From Actinacidiphila oryziradicis (GTDB taxonomy: Bacteria; Actinomycetota; Actinomycetes; Streptomycetales; Streptomycetaceae), in contig NZ_SUMC01000016.1 of assembly GCF_005047355.1 (NCBI RefSeq), positions 96,775-160,774 of the forward strand: 64,000 nucleotides of DNA, given 5' to 3'. Position 1 is the stretch's first letter. Each line of letters opens with the position of its first letter. The position numbers and the translations under genes were made by a program. This document shows positions 1 through 7,828 of the stretch, piece by piece. Below the pieces are notes generated by a model. The model ran no database searches, was not told the DNA's origin, and worked only from the letters and a program-made list of their open reading frames with translations.

Positions 1-92
1 CCCTGGAAGAGGGACTCCAAGAGGGACTCTCGGAACAGATTGTCGACACCGTCCTCGCCGGAGTGGCCCCGCCACCGGTCGCTGGTGGCTGA
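1..92 (+). CDS. C-terminal tail of a gene cut by the window edge
   Basis: A reading frame is open from the window edge and ends at a TGA at 90-92. It encodes about 29 residues, beginning LEEGLQEGLSEQ and ending in APPPVAGG. The first half looks like a charged helix and the end like a flexible Pro/Gly tail, so a real C-terminus is plausible. The family cannot be identified from so little sequence. The following 116 bases up to the next gene contain no other evident gene. Confidence 0.4.
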   Translation, partial: LEEGLQEGLSEQIVDTVLAGVAPPPVAGG

Positions 93-208
93 CAGACAGC
101 ATGTCTGGGTTTTGTCACATTGGAGCCCGTCTCCCGCCGGGGACCGTCCGCACCCTGTCAATCCCCTAAGGTCGACAGGGCACTCGGCAATGCAGTAAGG
201 ACTCCCCC

Positions 209-1231
209 ATGGCTCAGGCGTATGGCTCGGATGTGACGATGGACGACGGGCCGGGGCCGCACCGGCCCTCGGACCCGTCCCGGCGGCCACGACTGCGATG
301 GCGGCGGGAGGGAATGTGGCGGCGCGGCATCATCACCGCCGCGCTGGCCGTGGTCCTGACGCTGCTTCTGTTCCTGCACTCCGATGTGCCCAACCGGATC
401 GGCAACCTCGGCAGCCTGTTGGAGACTTTCCTGCCCTGGCTGGGCCTGGCCGTGCCGCTGCTGCTCGTGGTGGCGCTGCTGCGCCGCTCGGCGACGGCGC
501 TCATCGCCCTGCTGCTGCCGGCCGTGGTCTGGCTGAATCTCTTCGGCGGCCTGATCACCGGCAAGGGCTCCGCCGGCGGCGACGTCACTGTCCTCACGCA
601 CAATGTCAACGCCCAGAACATCGACCCGGTCGGCACCGCCAAGGACGTCATCGCCAGCAACGCGGACATCGTCGCCCTGGAGGAGCTGCCCGAGGTCCAG
701 GTCTCCACGTACGAGCGACAGCTCAAGACCGCCTACCGGTACCACTCCGTACAGGGCACCGTCGGGTTGTGGAGCAAGTACCCGCTCAGCGGTGTGCAGC
801 CGGTCGACATCCGGCTCGGCTGGGTCCGTGCCATGCGCGCCGACGTGGCCACCCCGCACGGGAACCTCGCGGTGTACGTCGCCCATCTGCCATCCGTACG
901 GGTCAAGTTCGACGCCGGCTTCACCGCTACCCAGCGTGACCGCAGCGCCGACGCACTCGGCGAGGCCATCGCCGGGGAGAAGCTCAAACGCGTCGTCCTC
1001 CTCGGCGACCTCAACGGCACCATGAACGACCGGGCGCTCGCCAGTATCACCTCCCAGATGCGCTCCACCCAGGGCGCCGCCGGGGACGGCTTCGGCTTCA
1101 GCTGGCCGGCGAGCTTCCCGATGGCCCGGATCGATCAGATCCTGGTCCGGGGCGTCGAACCGACCAAGTCGTGGGTGCTGGCCCCGACCGGCAGCGATCA
1201 CCGTCCGGTGGCGGCGCAGATCAAGCTGTAG
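209..1231 (+). CDS. Membrane-anchored endonuclease/exonuclease/phosphatase family protein
   Basis: A 340-residue protein. After a charged N-terminal tail come three hydrophobic segments at about residues 35-55, 70-92 and 95-115, then an EEP (DNase I-like) hydrolase domain to the end. The EEP hallmarks are visible in order: the THNVNAQN strand, the metal-binding Glu in ALEELPE, the GDLNGT motif and the terminal SDHRPV motif. The fold cleaves phosphodiesters in nucleic acids, lipids or phosphoinositides, so the substrate is open. The membrane segments place the catalytic domain on one face of the membrane, probably outside. The ATG at 209 was chosen; ATG 239 is an alternative that keeps all membrane segments. 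Confidence 0.85.
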   Translation: MAQAYGSDVTMDDGPGPHRPSDPSRRPRLRWRREGMWRRGIITAALAVVLTLLLFLHSDVPNRIGNLGSLLETFLPWLGLAVPLLLVVALLRRSATALIALLLPAVVWLNLFGGLITGKGSAGGDVTVLTHNVNAQNIDPVGTAKDVIASNADIVALEELPEVQVSTYERQLKTAYRYHSVQGTVGLWSKYPLSGVQPVDIRLGWVRAMRADVATPHGNLAVYVAHLPSVRVKFDAGFTATQRDRSADALGEAIAGEKLKRVVLLGDLNGTMNDRALASITSQMRSTQGAAGDGFGFSWPASFPMARIDQILVRGVEPTKSWVLAPTGSDHRPVAAQIKL

Positions 1232-1311
1232 ACCGTACCGACGACGGCTCAAACATTAGCCTCGCCGTAACGTCGCGTACGCACGGGGGAATACTGGGCC
1301 TGGGACACTTT

Positions 1312-1339
1312 GTTCCGTAGTTAAACTTAACGACGGAAC
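1312..1339. promoter_or_regulatory. 28-bp palindromic operator upstream of the MFS gene
   Basis: The left arm GTTCCGTAGTTAA (1312-1324) and right arm TTAACGACGGAAC (1327-1339) are reverse complements at 12 of 13 positions around a central AC. The element is AT-rich at its centre, unlike its surroundings. It lies 46 bases before the exporter start. This size and position suit a dimeric TetR or MarR repressor that controls the exporter. No such regulator gene is adjacent in the window. Confidence 0.6.
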
Positions 1340-1385
1340 CCGCACCGCCTCGTCCCCAGCCTGGCACGTCCCTGAAAGGTCTCTC

Positions 1386-2597
1386 ATGCCCCTGGCCCTG
1401 CTCGCACTGGCGATCAGCGCATTCGGCATCGGTACAACAGAGTTCGTGATGATGGGCCTGCTGCCCAATGTCGCAAACGACCTGCACACCTCGATCCCCA
1501 CCACCGGCTACCTCGTCTCCGCCTACGCCCTCGGCGTCGTCATCGGCGCCCCGCTGCTGGCCGCCCTCACCACCCGTATGCCGCGCAAGACCGTGCTGAT
1601 CTCCCTCATGGGGCTCTTCACGATCGGCAACACCTTCTCCGCCCTCGCGCCCAGCTACGGCTGGCTCTTCGCGGGCCGGGTGCTCGCCGGACTGCCGCAC
1701 GGTGCCTTCTTCGGCGTCGGCGCGGTCGTCGCGGCCGGCATGGTCGACCGCGAGCGGCGCGCCCGGGCTGTCTCGATGATGATGGTCGGCCTCACCGTCG
1801 CCAACATCATCGGCGTCCCGATCGGCACCCTCGTCGGGCAGTCCCTCGGCTGGCGCGCGACGTTCCTGGCCGTGGGCGCCATCGGGCTCGCCGCCATGGC
1901 CGGCATCGCGGTGCTGGTACCCCGGCTCCCCGCCACCCAAAGCGCCGGGCTGAGGCACGAGCTCTCCGCCTTCCGCAGCGGTCAGGTCTGGCTGGCGCTC
2001 TCCACCACGGTCTTCGGCTTCGCCGCCGTCTTCGCCGTCTACAGCTACATCACCCCGCTGCTCACGGATGTCGCCGGCTTCGGCGACAGCAGCGTCACCC
2101 TTGTGCTCGCCCTGTTCGGTGTCGGCGCGACCATCGGCAACCTGCTCGGCGGCCGGCTCGCGGACCGCGCCCTGCGTACCGCCCTGATCGGCGGGCTCGC
2201 CGCCCTCACGGCCGTGCTCGGGCTCTTCACCGTCGCCGCGCACGCGGAGTGGAGCGCGGCCGTGATGGTCGTACTGCTCGGCGTCGTCGCCTTCACCACG
2301 GCCTCGCCGCTCATGATGATGGTCATGGAAAAGGCCCCCCACGCCCCCAGCCTGGCCTCCTCCGCCAACCAGGCCGCCTTCAACCTCGCCAACGCGGGCG
2401 GCGCCTGGCTCGGCGGTCTCGTCATCGCCCGCGGCTTCGGCTACACCGCTCCCGCTGTGGCCGGTGCGCTGCTCGCGGTCAGCGGGCTCGCCATCGCCGT
2501 CACGGCCGGCCTGCTGGAACGGCGGGCACCGGAGTCCTCCCGCATCGTCGCTGCGGGCGTGGCTCACGCCGAGCAGGACTCTGTGGGCGTCGCCTGA
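1386..2597 (+). CDS. MFS drug-exporter-type transporter (DHA1 family)
   Basis: A 403-residue polytopic protein with about twelve hydrophobic segments. It begins almost directly with TM1, which contains FGIGTTEFVMMGLLP, a signature of the AraJ/SotB/Cmx branch of proton-coupled DHA1 exporters. Length and topology match the family, which exports chloramphenicol-like drugs or arabinose-like sugars. The loop after TM2 carries TRMPRK, resembling the MFS motif A region. The gene sits alone behind a palindromic operator, which suggests ligand-induced derepression. The start at 1386 follows a GAAAGG ribosome-binding site. The natural substrate cannot be read from the sequence. Confidence 0.85.
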   Translation: MPLALLALAISAFGIGTTEFVMMGLLPNVANDLHTSIPTTGYLVSAYALGVVIGAPLLAALTTRMPRKTVLISLMGLFTIGNTFSALAPSYGWLFAGRVLAGLPHGAFFGVGAVVAAGMVDRERRARAVSMMMVGLTVANIIGVPIGTLVGQSLGWRATFLAVGAIGLAAMAGIAVLVPRLPATQSAGLRHELSAFRSGQVWLALSTTVFGFAAVFAVYSYITPLLTDVAGFGDSSVTLVLALFGVGATIGNLLGGRLADRALRTALIGGLAALTAVLGLFTVAAHAEWSAAVMVVLLGVVAFTTASPLMMMVMEKAPHAPSLASSANQAAFNLANAGGAWLGGLVIARGFGYTAPAVAGALLAVSGLAIAVTAGLLERRAPESSRIVAAGVAHAEQDSVGVA

Positions 2598-2733
2598 CCG
2601 CTTGGCTTTCCCGCCCACCCACCTCCGGCCGGGGGACCCCATGGTCGGCCGCTGGGTGGCCCTCACGGGCTGTGTGCGGGTGAGTCTGAACCTTACGGTC
2701 CCGGGTAACGGGCGAGCGAAGCGAGATGGGGGT

Positions 2734-2756
2734 CCCCCCGGCCGAAGGCTGGGGGG
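2734..2756. repeat. Intergenic hairpin of the common Streptomyces type
   Basis: Arms CCCCCCGGCC (2734-2743) and GGCTGGGGGG (2747-2756) form a 10-bp stem with one G-T pair and a GAA loop. It sits in a 296-base gap that holds no gene and is followed by a further GC hairpin (CCGCGCC-GCAG-GCGCGG region). It is probably the terminator for the MFS gene or a dispersed extragenic palindrome. I recognise the composition as common between streptomycete genes. Confidence 0.55.
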
Positions 2757-2843
2757 AGGGCGGGAAACCCCCGCGCCGCAGGCGCGGGCACCGCCCACCG
2801 GCCCGCAGACCGTAACCGCACCCCCGCCCAGCGCAGCGCAGCG

Positions 2844-2872
2844 TGTCGGCGGCATGTCGGTGCCCTGTCGGT
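2844..2872 (+). promoter_or_regulatory. Three 7-bp direct repeats spaced by 11 bp
   Basis: TGTCGGC (2844), TGTCGGT (2855) and TGTCGGT (2866) are separated by exactly four bases each, the layout of SARP/OmpR-type activator sites. Eight bases later comes CGATCG at 2881-2886, a possible -10. That would put transcription start at or next to the ATG at 2894. No ribosome-binding site is visible there, which fits a leaderless transcript. Confidence 0.45.
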
Positions 2873-2893
2873 GGGGCACGCGATCGTAGACGC

Positions 2894-3880
2894 ATGACTG
2901 AACGGAATGGCACAGAAACAGCCGTCACCGTACGGGGGTTGGTCAAGCACTACGGCGAGACCAAAGCCCTGGACGGAGTGGACCTCGACGTACGCCAGGG
3001 CACCGTGCTCGGCGTGCTGGGACCGAACGGCGCCGGGAAGACCACCCTCGTACGAGTGCTGTCCACCCTGATCCGGCCGGATGCCGGGACGGCGTGGGTG
3101 GCCGGGTACGACGTGCTGACCCAGCCGCGGCAGCTGCGCCGGGTGATCGGGCTGACGGGGCAGTACGCGTCGGTGGACGAGTCGCTGTCCGGCCGGGAGA
3201 ACCTGTACATGATCGGGCGGCTGCTCGATCTGTCCCGGAAGGACGCCCGGGCCCGCGCCGACGAGCTGCTGGAGCGGTTCTCGCTGACGGAGGCGGCCAA
3301 ACGGCCCGCCAAGGGTTATTCGGGCGGCATGCGTCGGCGCCTCGACCTCGCCGCGAGCATGATCGGACGCCCCGCCGTCCTCTACCTGGACGAGCCGACG
3401 ACAGGCCTCGACCCGAGGACCCGTAAAGAGGTGTGGGCCGAGGTGAGGAGCATGGTCGCCGAGGGCGCGACCGTGCTGCTGACCACCCAGTACATGGAAG
3501 AGGCCGAGCAGCTCGCTGACGAACTCGCGGTGATCGACCGGGGCCGCGTGATCGCAGGCGGCCGGGTCGACGAGCTCAAGGCCAAGGTCGGCGGGCGCAC
3601 CCTGCAGATCCGGCCCGCCGATCCGTCCGTCCTGACCGCCATGGCGGCGGTGCTGGGCGCCGGGGCGGTGCCGGACCAAGAGGCCGGGGTGCTGAATGTG
3701 CCGATCCTCAGCGACGAGCAACTGACGGAAGTGGTCGGCGCACTGGGTGCGCGCGGCTTCGCCATCGCCGGGATCGGCACGCATCTGCCCAGCCTTGACG
3801 AGGTGTTCATGGCCGTCACCGGCCAGAAGACGTCCCTTGGGAACCCTGCGGAACCTGCGGAAAAGGAGCTCGCGGCATGA
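2894..3880 (+). CDS. DrrA-type ABC transporter ATP-binding protein
   Basis: A 328-residue ABC ATPase. The Walker A motif GPNGAGKTT is near residue 42, the signature YSGGMRRRLDLA follows, and the Walker B is LYLDEPTTGLD. The C-terminal 80 residues after the ATPase core match the extension of the daunorubicin-resistance DrrA family. The partner permease overlaps by ATGA at 3877-3880, so the two are translated together as a two-component exporter of drugs or lipids. The start at 2894 was preferred to upstream starts because the conserved domain begins a few residues later and the upstream bases look like a promoter. Its substrate is unknown; self-protection against a hydrophobic metabolite is the usual role. 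Confidence 0.92.
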   Translation: MTERNGTETAVTVRGLVKHYGETKALDGVDLDVRQGTVLGVLGPNGAGKTTLVRVLSTLIRPDAGTAWVAGYDVLTQPRQLRRVIGLTGQYASVDESLSGRENLYMIGRLLDLSRKDARARADELLERFSLTEAAKRPAKGYSGGMRRRLDLAASMIGRPAVLYLDEPTTGLDPRTRKEVWAEVRSMVAEGATVLLTTQYMEEAEQLADELAVIDRGRVIAGGRVDELKAKVGGRTLQIRPADPSVLTAMAAVLGAGAVPDQEAGVLNVPILSDEQLTEVVGALGARGFAIAGIGTHLPSLDEVFMAVTGQKTSLGNPAEPAEKELAA

Positions 3881-4695
3881 GCGCGGTAGCGGTAAGCACG
3901 GCACCGGCAGTCATCGCGGCGGAGGGCCGGATCAGCCCGCGCGCAGGCCTCCGGCACATCGGCGCCCTCGCCCGGCGCAATCTGCTGCAGATGAAGGCGG
4001 ACCCGGAGTCGATGTTCGACGTCCTGCTGATGCCGGTCATCTTCACCCTGCTGTTCGTGTACGTCTTCGGCGGCGCGGTCTCCGGCAGCCAGGACGCCTA
4101 CGTCAACTACGTGGTGCCCGGCCTGATGGCGATGATGGGCCTGAACATCGCCATGTCGGTCGGCTCCGGCATCAACTCCGACTTCAAGACCGGGGTGATG
4201 GACCGGTTCCGTACGATGCCGATCGCCCGCTCGTCGGTGCTGATCGCCAAGGTGATCGTGGAGATCGGCCGGATGATGGTGGCCATGGCCATCCTGCTGG
4301 CCATGGGCTTCGCCCTTGGCCTGAGCATCAAGACGGATGTCCTGCACCTGCTGGGCGCGGTCGCGCTGGCAGTGCTCTTCGGCGCCGCGCTGACCTGGAT
4401 ATCGATCCTGCTGGGTCTCTCCGTCAACAGCCCCCAGGCCGTCCAGGGGATTGGAATGCTGGTGCTGATGCCGCTGCAGTTCGGAAGCTCCATCTTCGCC
4501 AAGCCGACCACCATGCCCGACTGGCTGCAGTCCTTCACCAAGGTCAACCCGCTGTCGAACCTCGCCGACGCCAGCCGCGCCCTGATCAACGGCGGCGCCT
4601 ATGCCCACTCCGTCTGGATCACCCTCGCCTGGGCGGCCGGCATCACCCTGGTCACCGCACCGCTGGCGGTGACCCGTTTCCGCAAGAAGACTTGA
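3877..4695 (+). CDS. DrrB-type ABC-2 transporter permease
   Basis: A 272-residue permease with six hydrophobic segments after a cytoplasmic N-terminus. It belongs to the ABC-2 class, as shown by the RNLLQMKADPE entry helix before TM1 and the NPLSNLADASRAL segment before the last TM, both typical of DrrB homologues. It overlaps the ATPase gene by 4 bp and surely forms the exporter with it. The next gene starts 3 bp downstream but is unrelated in function. Confidence 0.92.
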   Translation: MSAVAVSTAPAVIAAEGRISPRAGLRHIGALARRNLLQMKADPESMFDVLLMPVIFTLLFVYVFGGAVSGSQDAYVNYVVPGLMAMMGLNIAMSVGSGINSDFKTGVMDRFRTMPIARSSVLIAKVIVEIGRMMVAMAILLAMGFALGLSIKTDVLHLLGAVALAVLFGAALTWISILLGLSVNSPQAVQGIGMLVLMPLQFGSSIFAKPTTMPDWLQSFTKVNPLSNLADASRALINGGAYAHSVWITLAWAAGITLVTAPLAVTRFRKKT

Positions 4696-4698
4696 GAG

Positions 4699-5736
4699 GT
4701 GAATCCCGTCGACGCGCTGACCCGGATCGCGTTCCTGCTGGAGCGCGACCGGGCTTCGGCGTACCGGGCACAGGCCTTCCGTACCGCCGCGGAGGTCATC
4801 GCCTCCATGCCGGCCGCCGAGGTACGGCGCAAGGCCGCCACCCCCGGCGGCCTGGAGTCCCTCCCGGGGCTGGGGCCGAAGACCGCCGCCGTCGTACGGG
4901 AGGCCCTGTCGGGCCAGGTGCCGTCCTACCTGGCCCGCCTCGAAACGGGCGAGGAGCCCACCGGGGGGCCGATGCCGCCCGTCGAGGGCGGCGAGGAGCT
5001 GCGGGCGGCGCTGCGCGGCGACTGCCACCTGCATTCCGACTGGTCCGACGGCGGGACCCCCATCGAGGACATGGCACGCACCGCGATCGCCCTCGGACAC
5101 GAATGGGCCGCGCTCACCGACCACTCGCCGCGGCTCACCGTTGCCCGCGGCCTCTCCGCGGAGCGGCTGCGCGAGCAGCTGAAGGTCGTCGCCGCCCTCA
5201 ACAAGCGGCTGGCCCCTTTCCGGCTCCTCACCGGCATCGAATGCGACATCCTCGCCGACGGCTCGCTCGACCAGAATCCCGACCTGCTCGACCAGCTCGA
5301 CGTCGTCGTAGCCTCCGTGCACTCCAAGCTCCGCATGGACCGCGGCGAGATGACCCAGCGACTCGTCGCCGCCGTCACCAGCCCCCTCGTCGACGTCCTC
5401 GGCCACTGCACCGGCCGCCTCCTCACGGGCCGGGGCCGCCCCGAATCCGAATTCGACGCCGACATGGTCTTCGCCGCCTGCGCCGCCTATGACACCGCCG
5501 TCGAGATCAACAGCCGCCCCGAACGCCTCGACCCGCCCCGGCGGCTGCTGCGCGAGGCCGTCGCGGCGGGCGTGTACTTCTCCATCGACAGCGACGCCCA
5601 CGCCCCCGGCCAGCTCGACTGGCAGATCTACGGTTGCGCCCGGGCCGCCCAGTGCGGCGTGCCCGCCGGGCGGGTCATCAACACCTGGTCCGCCGAGCAG
5701 CTTCTGCACTGGACCCGCACACGCGAAGCACCGTAG
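4699..5736 (+). CDS. HhH-PHP protein derived from family X DNA polymerase
   Basis: A 345-residue protein. Residues 1-75 look like the N-terminal helical and helix-hairpin-helix region of family X DNA polymerases, with a clear hairpin at SLPGLGPKTAAVV (54-66). A PHP phosphoesterase domain follows from residue 108. Its metal ligands are visible in DCHLHSDWSDG, ALTDHS, the ASVHSK segment, GHCTGR and the final DSDAHAP. The polymerase palm is absent, so this resembles a PolX with only its DNA-binding and nuclease parts. A 3'-5' exonuclease or phosphoesterase acting on DNA ends is the likely role. The gene starts at a GTG 3 bp after the permease, and the next genes (LigD polymerase, Ku) support a repair role. 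Confidence 0.85.
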   Translation: MNPVDALTRIAFLLERDRASAYRAQAFRTAAEVIASMPAAEVRRKAATPGGLESLPGLGPKTAAVVREALSGQVPSYLARLETGEEPTGGPMPPVEGGEELRAALRGDCHLHSDWSDGGTPIEDMARTAIALGHEWAALTDHSPRLTVARGLSAERLREQLKVVAALNKRLAPFRLLTGIECDILADGSLDQNPDLLDQLDVVVASVHSKLRMDRGEMTQRLVAAVTSPLVDVLGHCTGRLLTGRGRPESEFDADMVFAACAAYDTAVEINSRPERLDPPRRLLREAVAAGVYFSIDSDAHAPGQLDWQIYGCARAAQCGVPAGRVINTWSAEQLLHWTRTREAP

Positions 5737-5755
5737 GCGGCACGGCCGGCCGCCT
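5735..5755. terminator. Hairpin at the end of the ABC-PHP unit
   Basis: AGGCGGC (5735-5741) and GCCGCCT (5749-5755) form a perfect 7-bp stem with a 7-base loop. The hairpin overlaps the stop codon and is followed by CCTTCCCCT. It lies between convergent genes and is a reasonable terminator. Confidence 0.4.
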
Positions 5756-5839
5756 CCTTCCCCTCGCCCACGCCCACCGAACCGGCTGACCCCGGCCCCG
5801 CCAGGCGGCTCCGGAAAAGCCCGCCGCAGGCGCAGGCGC

Positions 5840-6742
5840 TCAGGGGAGCCGGCCCCGGCCGGTGCCGGAGGCCAGCGCGGCCAGCGGGTCGCCGTGGGCG
5901 GCGACCCGCGCAAGGACGTCTTCGGGAGCGAAGAAGAGTTCCGCGGGGTCGCGGCAGGCGGCGATCTCGTCCCAGGTGACGGGGGAGGCGACGGTGGGAC
6001 GGTCGCGCAGGCGCAGGGTGTAAGGGCAGGCGGTGGTTTTGGCGGAGGCGTTCTGGGACCAGTCGATGAAAACCTTGCCCGGGCGGGCACTGCGGTTCAT
6101 GGTGGCGACGACAAGGCCGGGGTGTTCGCCCTGGAGCCGGACGGCGAGGGCCTTGGCGTAGCCGACCGCGGCGGCCTCGGGCGTGTCCGGCTCCAGGGGG
6201 GCGTAGAGATGGAGGCCTTTGCTGCCGGAGGTGACGGGGTAGGCGGCGAGGTCGTCGTCGTCGAGGAGCTGGCGGAGCCGTTCGGCGACCCGGCAGCAGA
6301 GCACGAGGTCGGCGCCGTCGCCCGGGTCGAGGTCGAGGACGAGGCGGTCGTGGGCGTCGGGGCCGGAGGCGACAGTCCACTGGGGGACGTGGATCTCGTA
6401 GGCGCCGAGGTTTGCCATGGCGACCACCGTCGCGGTCGAGTCGACGACGACGTAGGTCTCCGGTTCGTGGACGCCGGCCTCGGTGGTGGTGGCCCATTCC
6501 GGGGTGCCGTTCGGGGGGCGTTTGGCGAACCAGCGCTGTCCGCCGGGCCCGTCGGGGGCGCGTACGAAGGAGGCGGGCCGGCCGGCGGCGTGCGGGACCA
6601 GGGCGGGGGCGATCTGCGCGTAGTAGTGCAGAAGCTGGGCCTTGGTATGGCCGGTGGCAGGGAAGACGACACGGTCCAGGTGGGTCAGGACGAGGCGGTG
6701 GCCGTCGATGTCCACGGTCTGCCGCTCGGGCGTGGCGGGCAT
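5840..6742 (-). CDS. ligD: Non-homologous end-joining polymerase, LigD PolDom type
   Basis: A 300-residue stand-alone archaeo-eukaryotic primase-type polymerase domain, the same fold as the PolDom of LigD. The catalytic DLD (137-139) lies in LVLDLDPGDG. TSGSKGLHLY and the WSQNASAKTT strand are the usual nucleotide-binding and metal-binding motifs. It fills short gaps at broken DNA ends, preferring ribonucleotides. No ligase or phosphoesterase domain is attached, so it must cooperate with a ligase encoded elsewhere. The start at 6742 was chosen because the conserved VDIDGHRLVLT region follows at once. An upstream frame would run into the divergent ku gene. Confidence 0.93.
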   Translation of the reverse strand: MPATPERQTVDIDGHRLVLTHLDRVVFPATGHTKAQLLHYYAQIAPALVPHAAGRPASFVRAPDGPGGQRWFAKRPPNGTPEWATTTEAGVHEPETYVVVDSTATVVAMANLGAYEIHVPQWTVASGPDAHDRLVLDLDPGDGADLVLCCRVAERLRQLLDDDDLAAYPVTSGSKGLHLYAPLEPDTPEAAAVGYAKALAVRLQGEHPGLVVATMNRSARPGKVFIDWSQNASAKTTACPYTLRLRDRPTVASPVTWDEIAACRDPAELFFAPEDVLARVAAHGDPLAALASGTGRGRLP

Positions 6743-6875
6743 AACCGGAAAGTCCCCACAGCGGAACAAAAGTATGCGATCCGCACAGAAAGGGGTGACA
6801 AGGGGGAACCGGCTCCCGGCTGTCGCGGCGACGTGGCCCGGCCTAGTCTGGAAAGCCCCAGGAAGGAACAAATAG

Positions 6876-7787
6876 ATGCGAAGCACATGGAAGGGGTCCA
6901 TATCTTTCGGGCTGGTCACCGTACCGGTCCAGCTCTTCTCTGCCACGGAGGAGCACGACATCCCCCTCCATCAGGTCCACGCCAAAGACGGCTCCCGGGT
7001 GCGCATGCGGCGATTCTGCGAAGCCGAGGACAAGGAGATCCCCTACCAGGAGATCGCCAAGGCCTACGAATCCCCTGACGGCCGCACCGTCACGCTGACC
7101 GATGAGGATCTCGCGGACCTGCCGCTGCCCAGCAAGAAGGTGATCGACGTCCTCGCCTTCGTGGACGCCGACAGCATCGACCCGCTGATGTTCTCCAAGC
7201 CCTACTACGTCGGCGTGGCGGACCGAGCGGCGGCCAAGCCCTACGTCCTGCTGCGGGACGCTCTGGCGGAGTCGGGCCAGATCGCCATCACCAAGATCGC
7301 AATGCGGTCCCGTGAATCGCTTGCCGTCCTGCGAGTGCACGACAAAACACTCGTTCTGCAGACCTGCATCTGGCCCGACGAGGTCCGGCCGGCCTCGGAA
7401 GTCGCCCCCAAAGACGACGTGACGGTGCGACCGCAGGAACTGAAGATGGCCCGTTCCCTGATGGAGACGCTGTCGGAGGATTTCGACCTGTCCGAGCTCC
7501 ACGACGAGTACCAGAAGGCCCTCCAGCAGGTCGTCGAAGCCCGCCTGCAAGGCGTGGAACCCCCGCACGGCGACGTGACACCCGCCGCCGGGGCCGATGT
7601 CATCGACCTGATGGCCGCGCTGCAGGCCAGCATCGACGCCCGGGGCGGCGAGAAGGGCGAGAAGAGGGCCCCGGCGAAGAAGGCGGCCAGCCGCTCTGCC
7701 GCCAAGAAGTCAACGGCTGAGAAGAAGACCACCGCCGCCAAGAAGGCTCCGGCGAAGAAGGCCACCCGCCGCCGCACCGCCTCCTGA
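6876..7787 (+). CDS. ku: Ku homodimer DNA end-binding protein
   Basis: A 303-residue bacterial Ku. The start is MRSTWKGSISFGLVTVPV, the family's invariant opening, and the core runs to about residue 250. The last 55 residues form a Lys/Ala/Pro-rich tail (repeats of AAKK, APAKK). Such basic extensions in actinobacterial Ku bind DNA and let Ku move inward from ends. Ku holds broken ends and recruits the LigD polymerase and ligase. It is transcribed away from the LigD-type gene; the 133-base gap must contain both promoters. This pairing is the standard core of bacterial end joining. Confidence 0.96.
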   Translation: MRSTWKGSISFGLVTVPVQLFSATEEHDIPLHQVHAKDGSRVRMRRFCEAEDKEIPYQEIAKAYESPDGRTVTLTDEDLADLPLPSKKVIDVLAFVDADSIDPLMFSKPYYVGVADRAAAKPYVLLRDALAESGQIAITKIAMRSRESLAVLRVHDKTLVLQTCIWPDEVRPASEVAPKDDVTVRPQELKMARSLMETLSEDFDLSELHDEYQKALQQVVEARLQGVEPPHGDVTPAAGADVIDLMAALQASIDARGGEKGEKRAPAKKAASRSAAKKSTAEKKTTAAKKAPAKKATRRRTAS

Positions 7788-7828
7788 GGCTCGGACGGAC
7801 ACGCGCGCTCGCTGAACGACCGGGCCGG

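Noticed and set aside
3382..6090. 902-residue open frame on the minus strand
   Set aside because: It is antisense to the DrrB, PHP and LigD-like genes, has low-complexity Arg/Gly/Asp composition and matches no family. It is a high-GC shadow frame.
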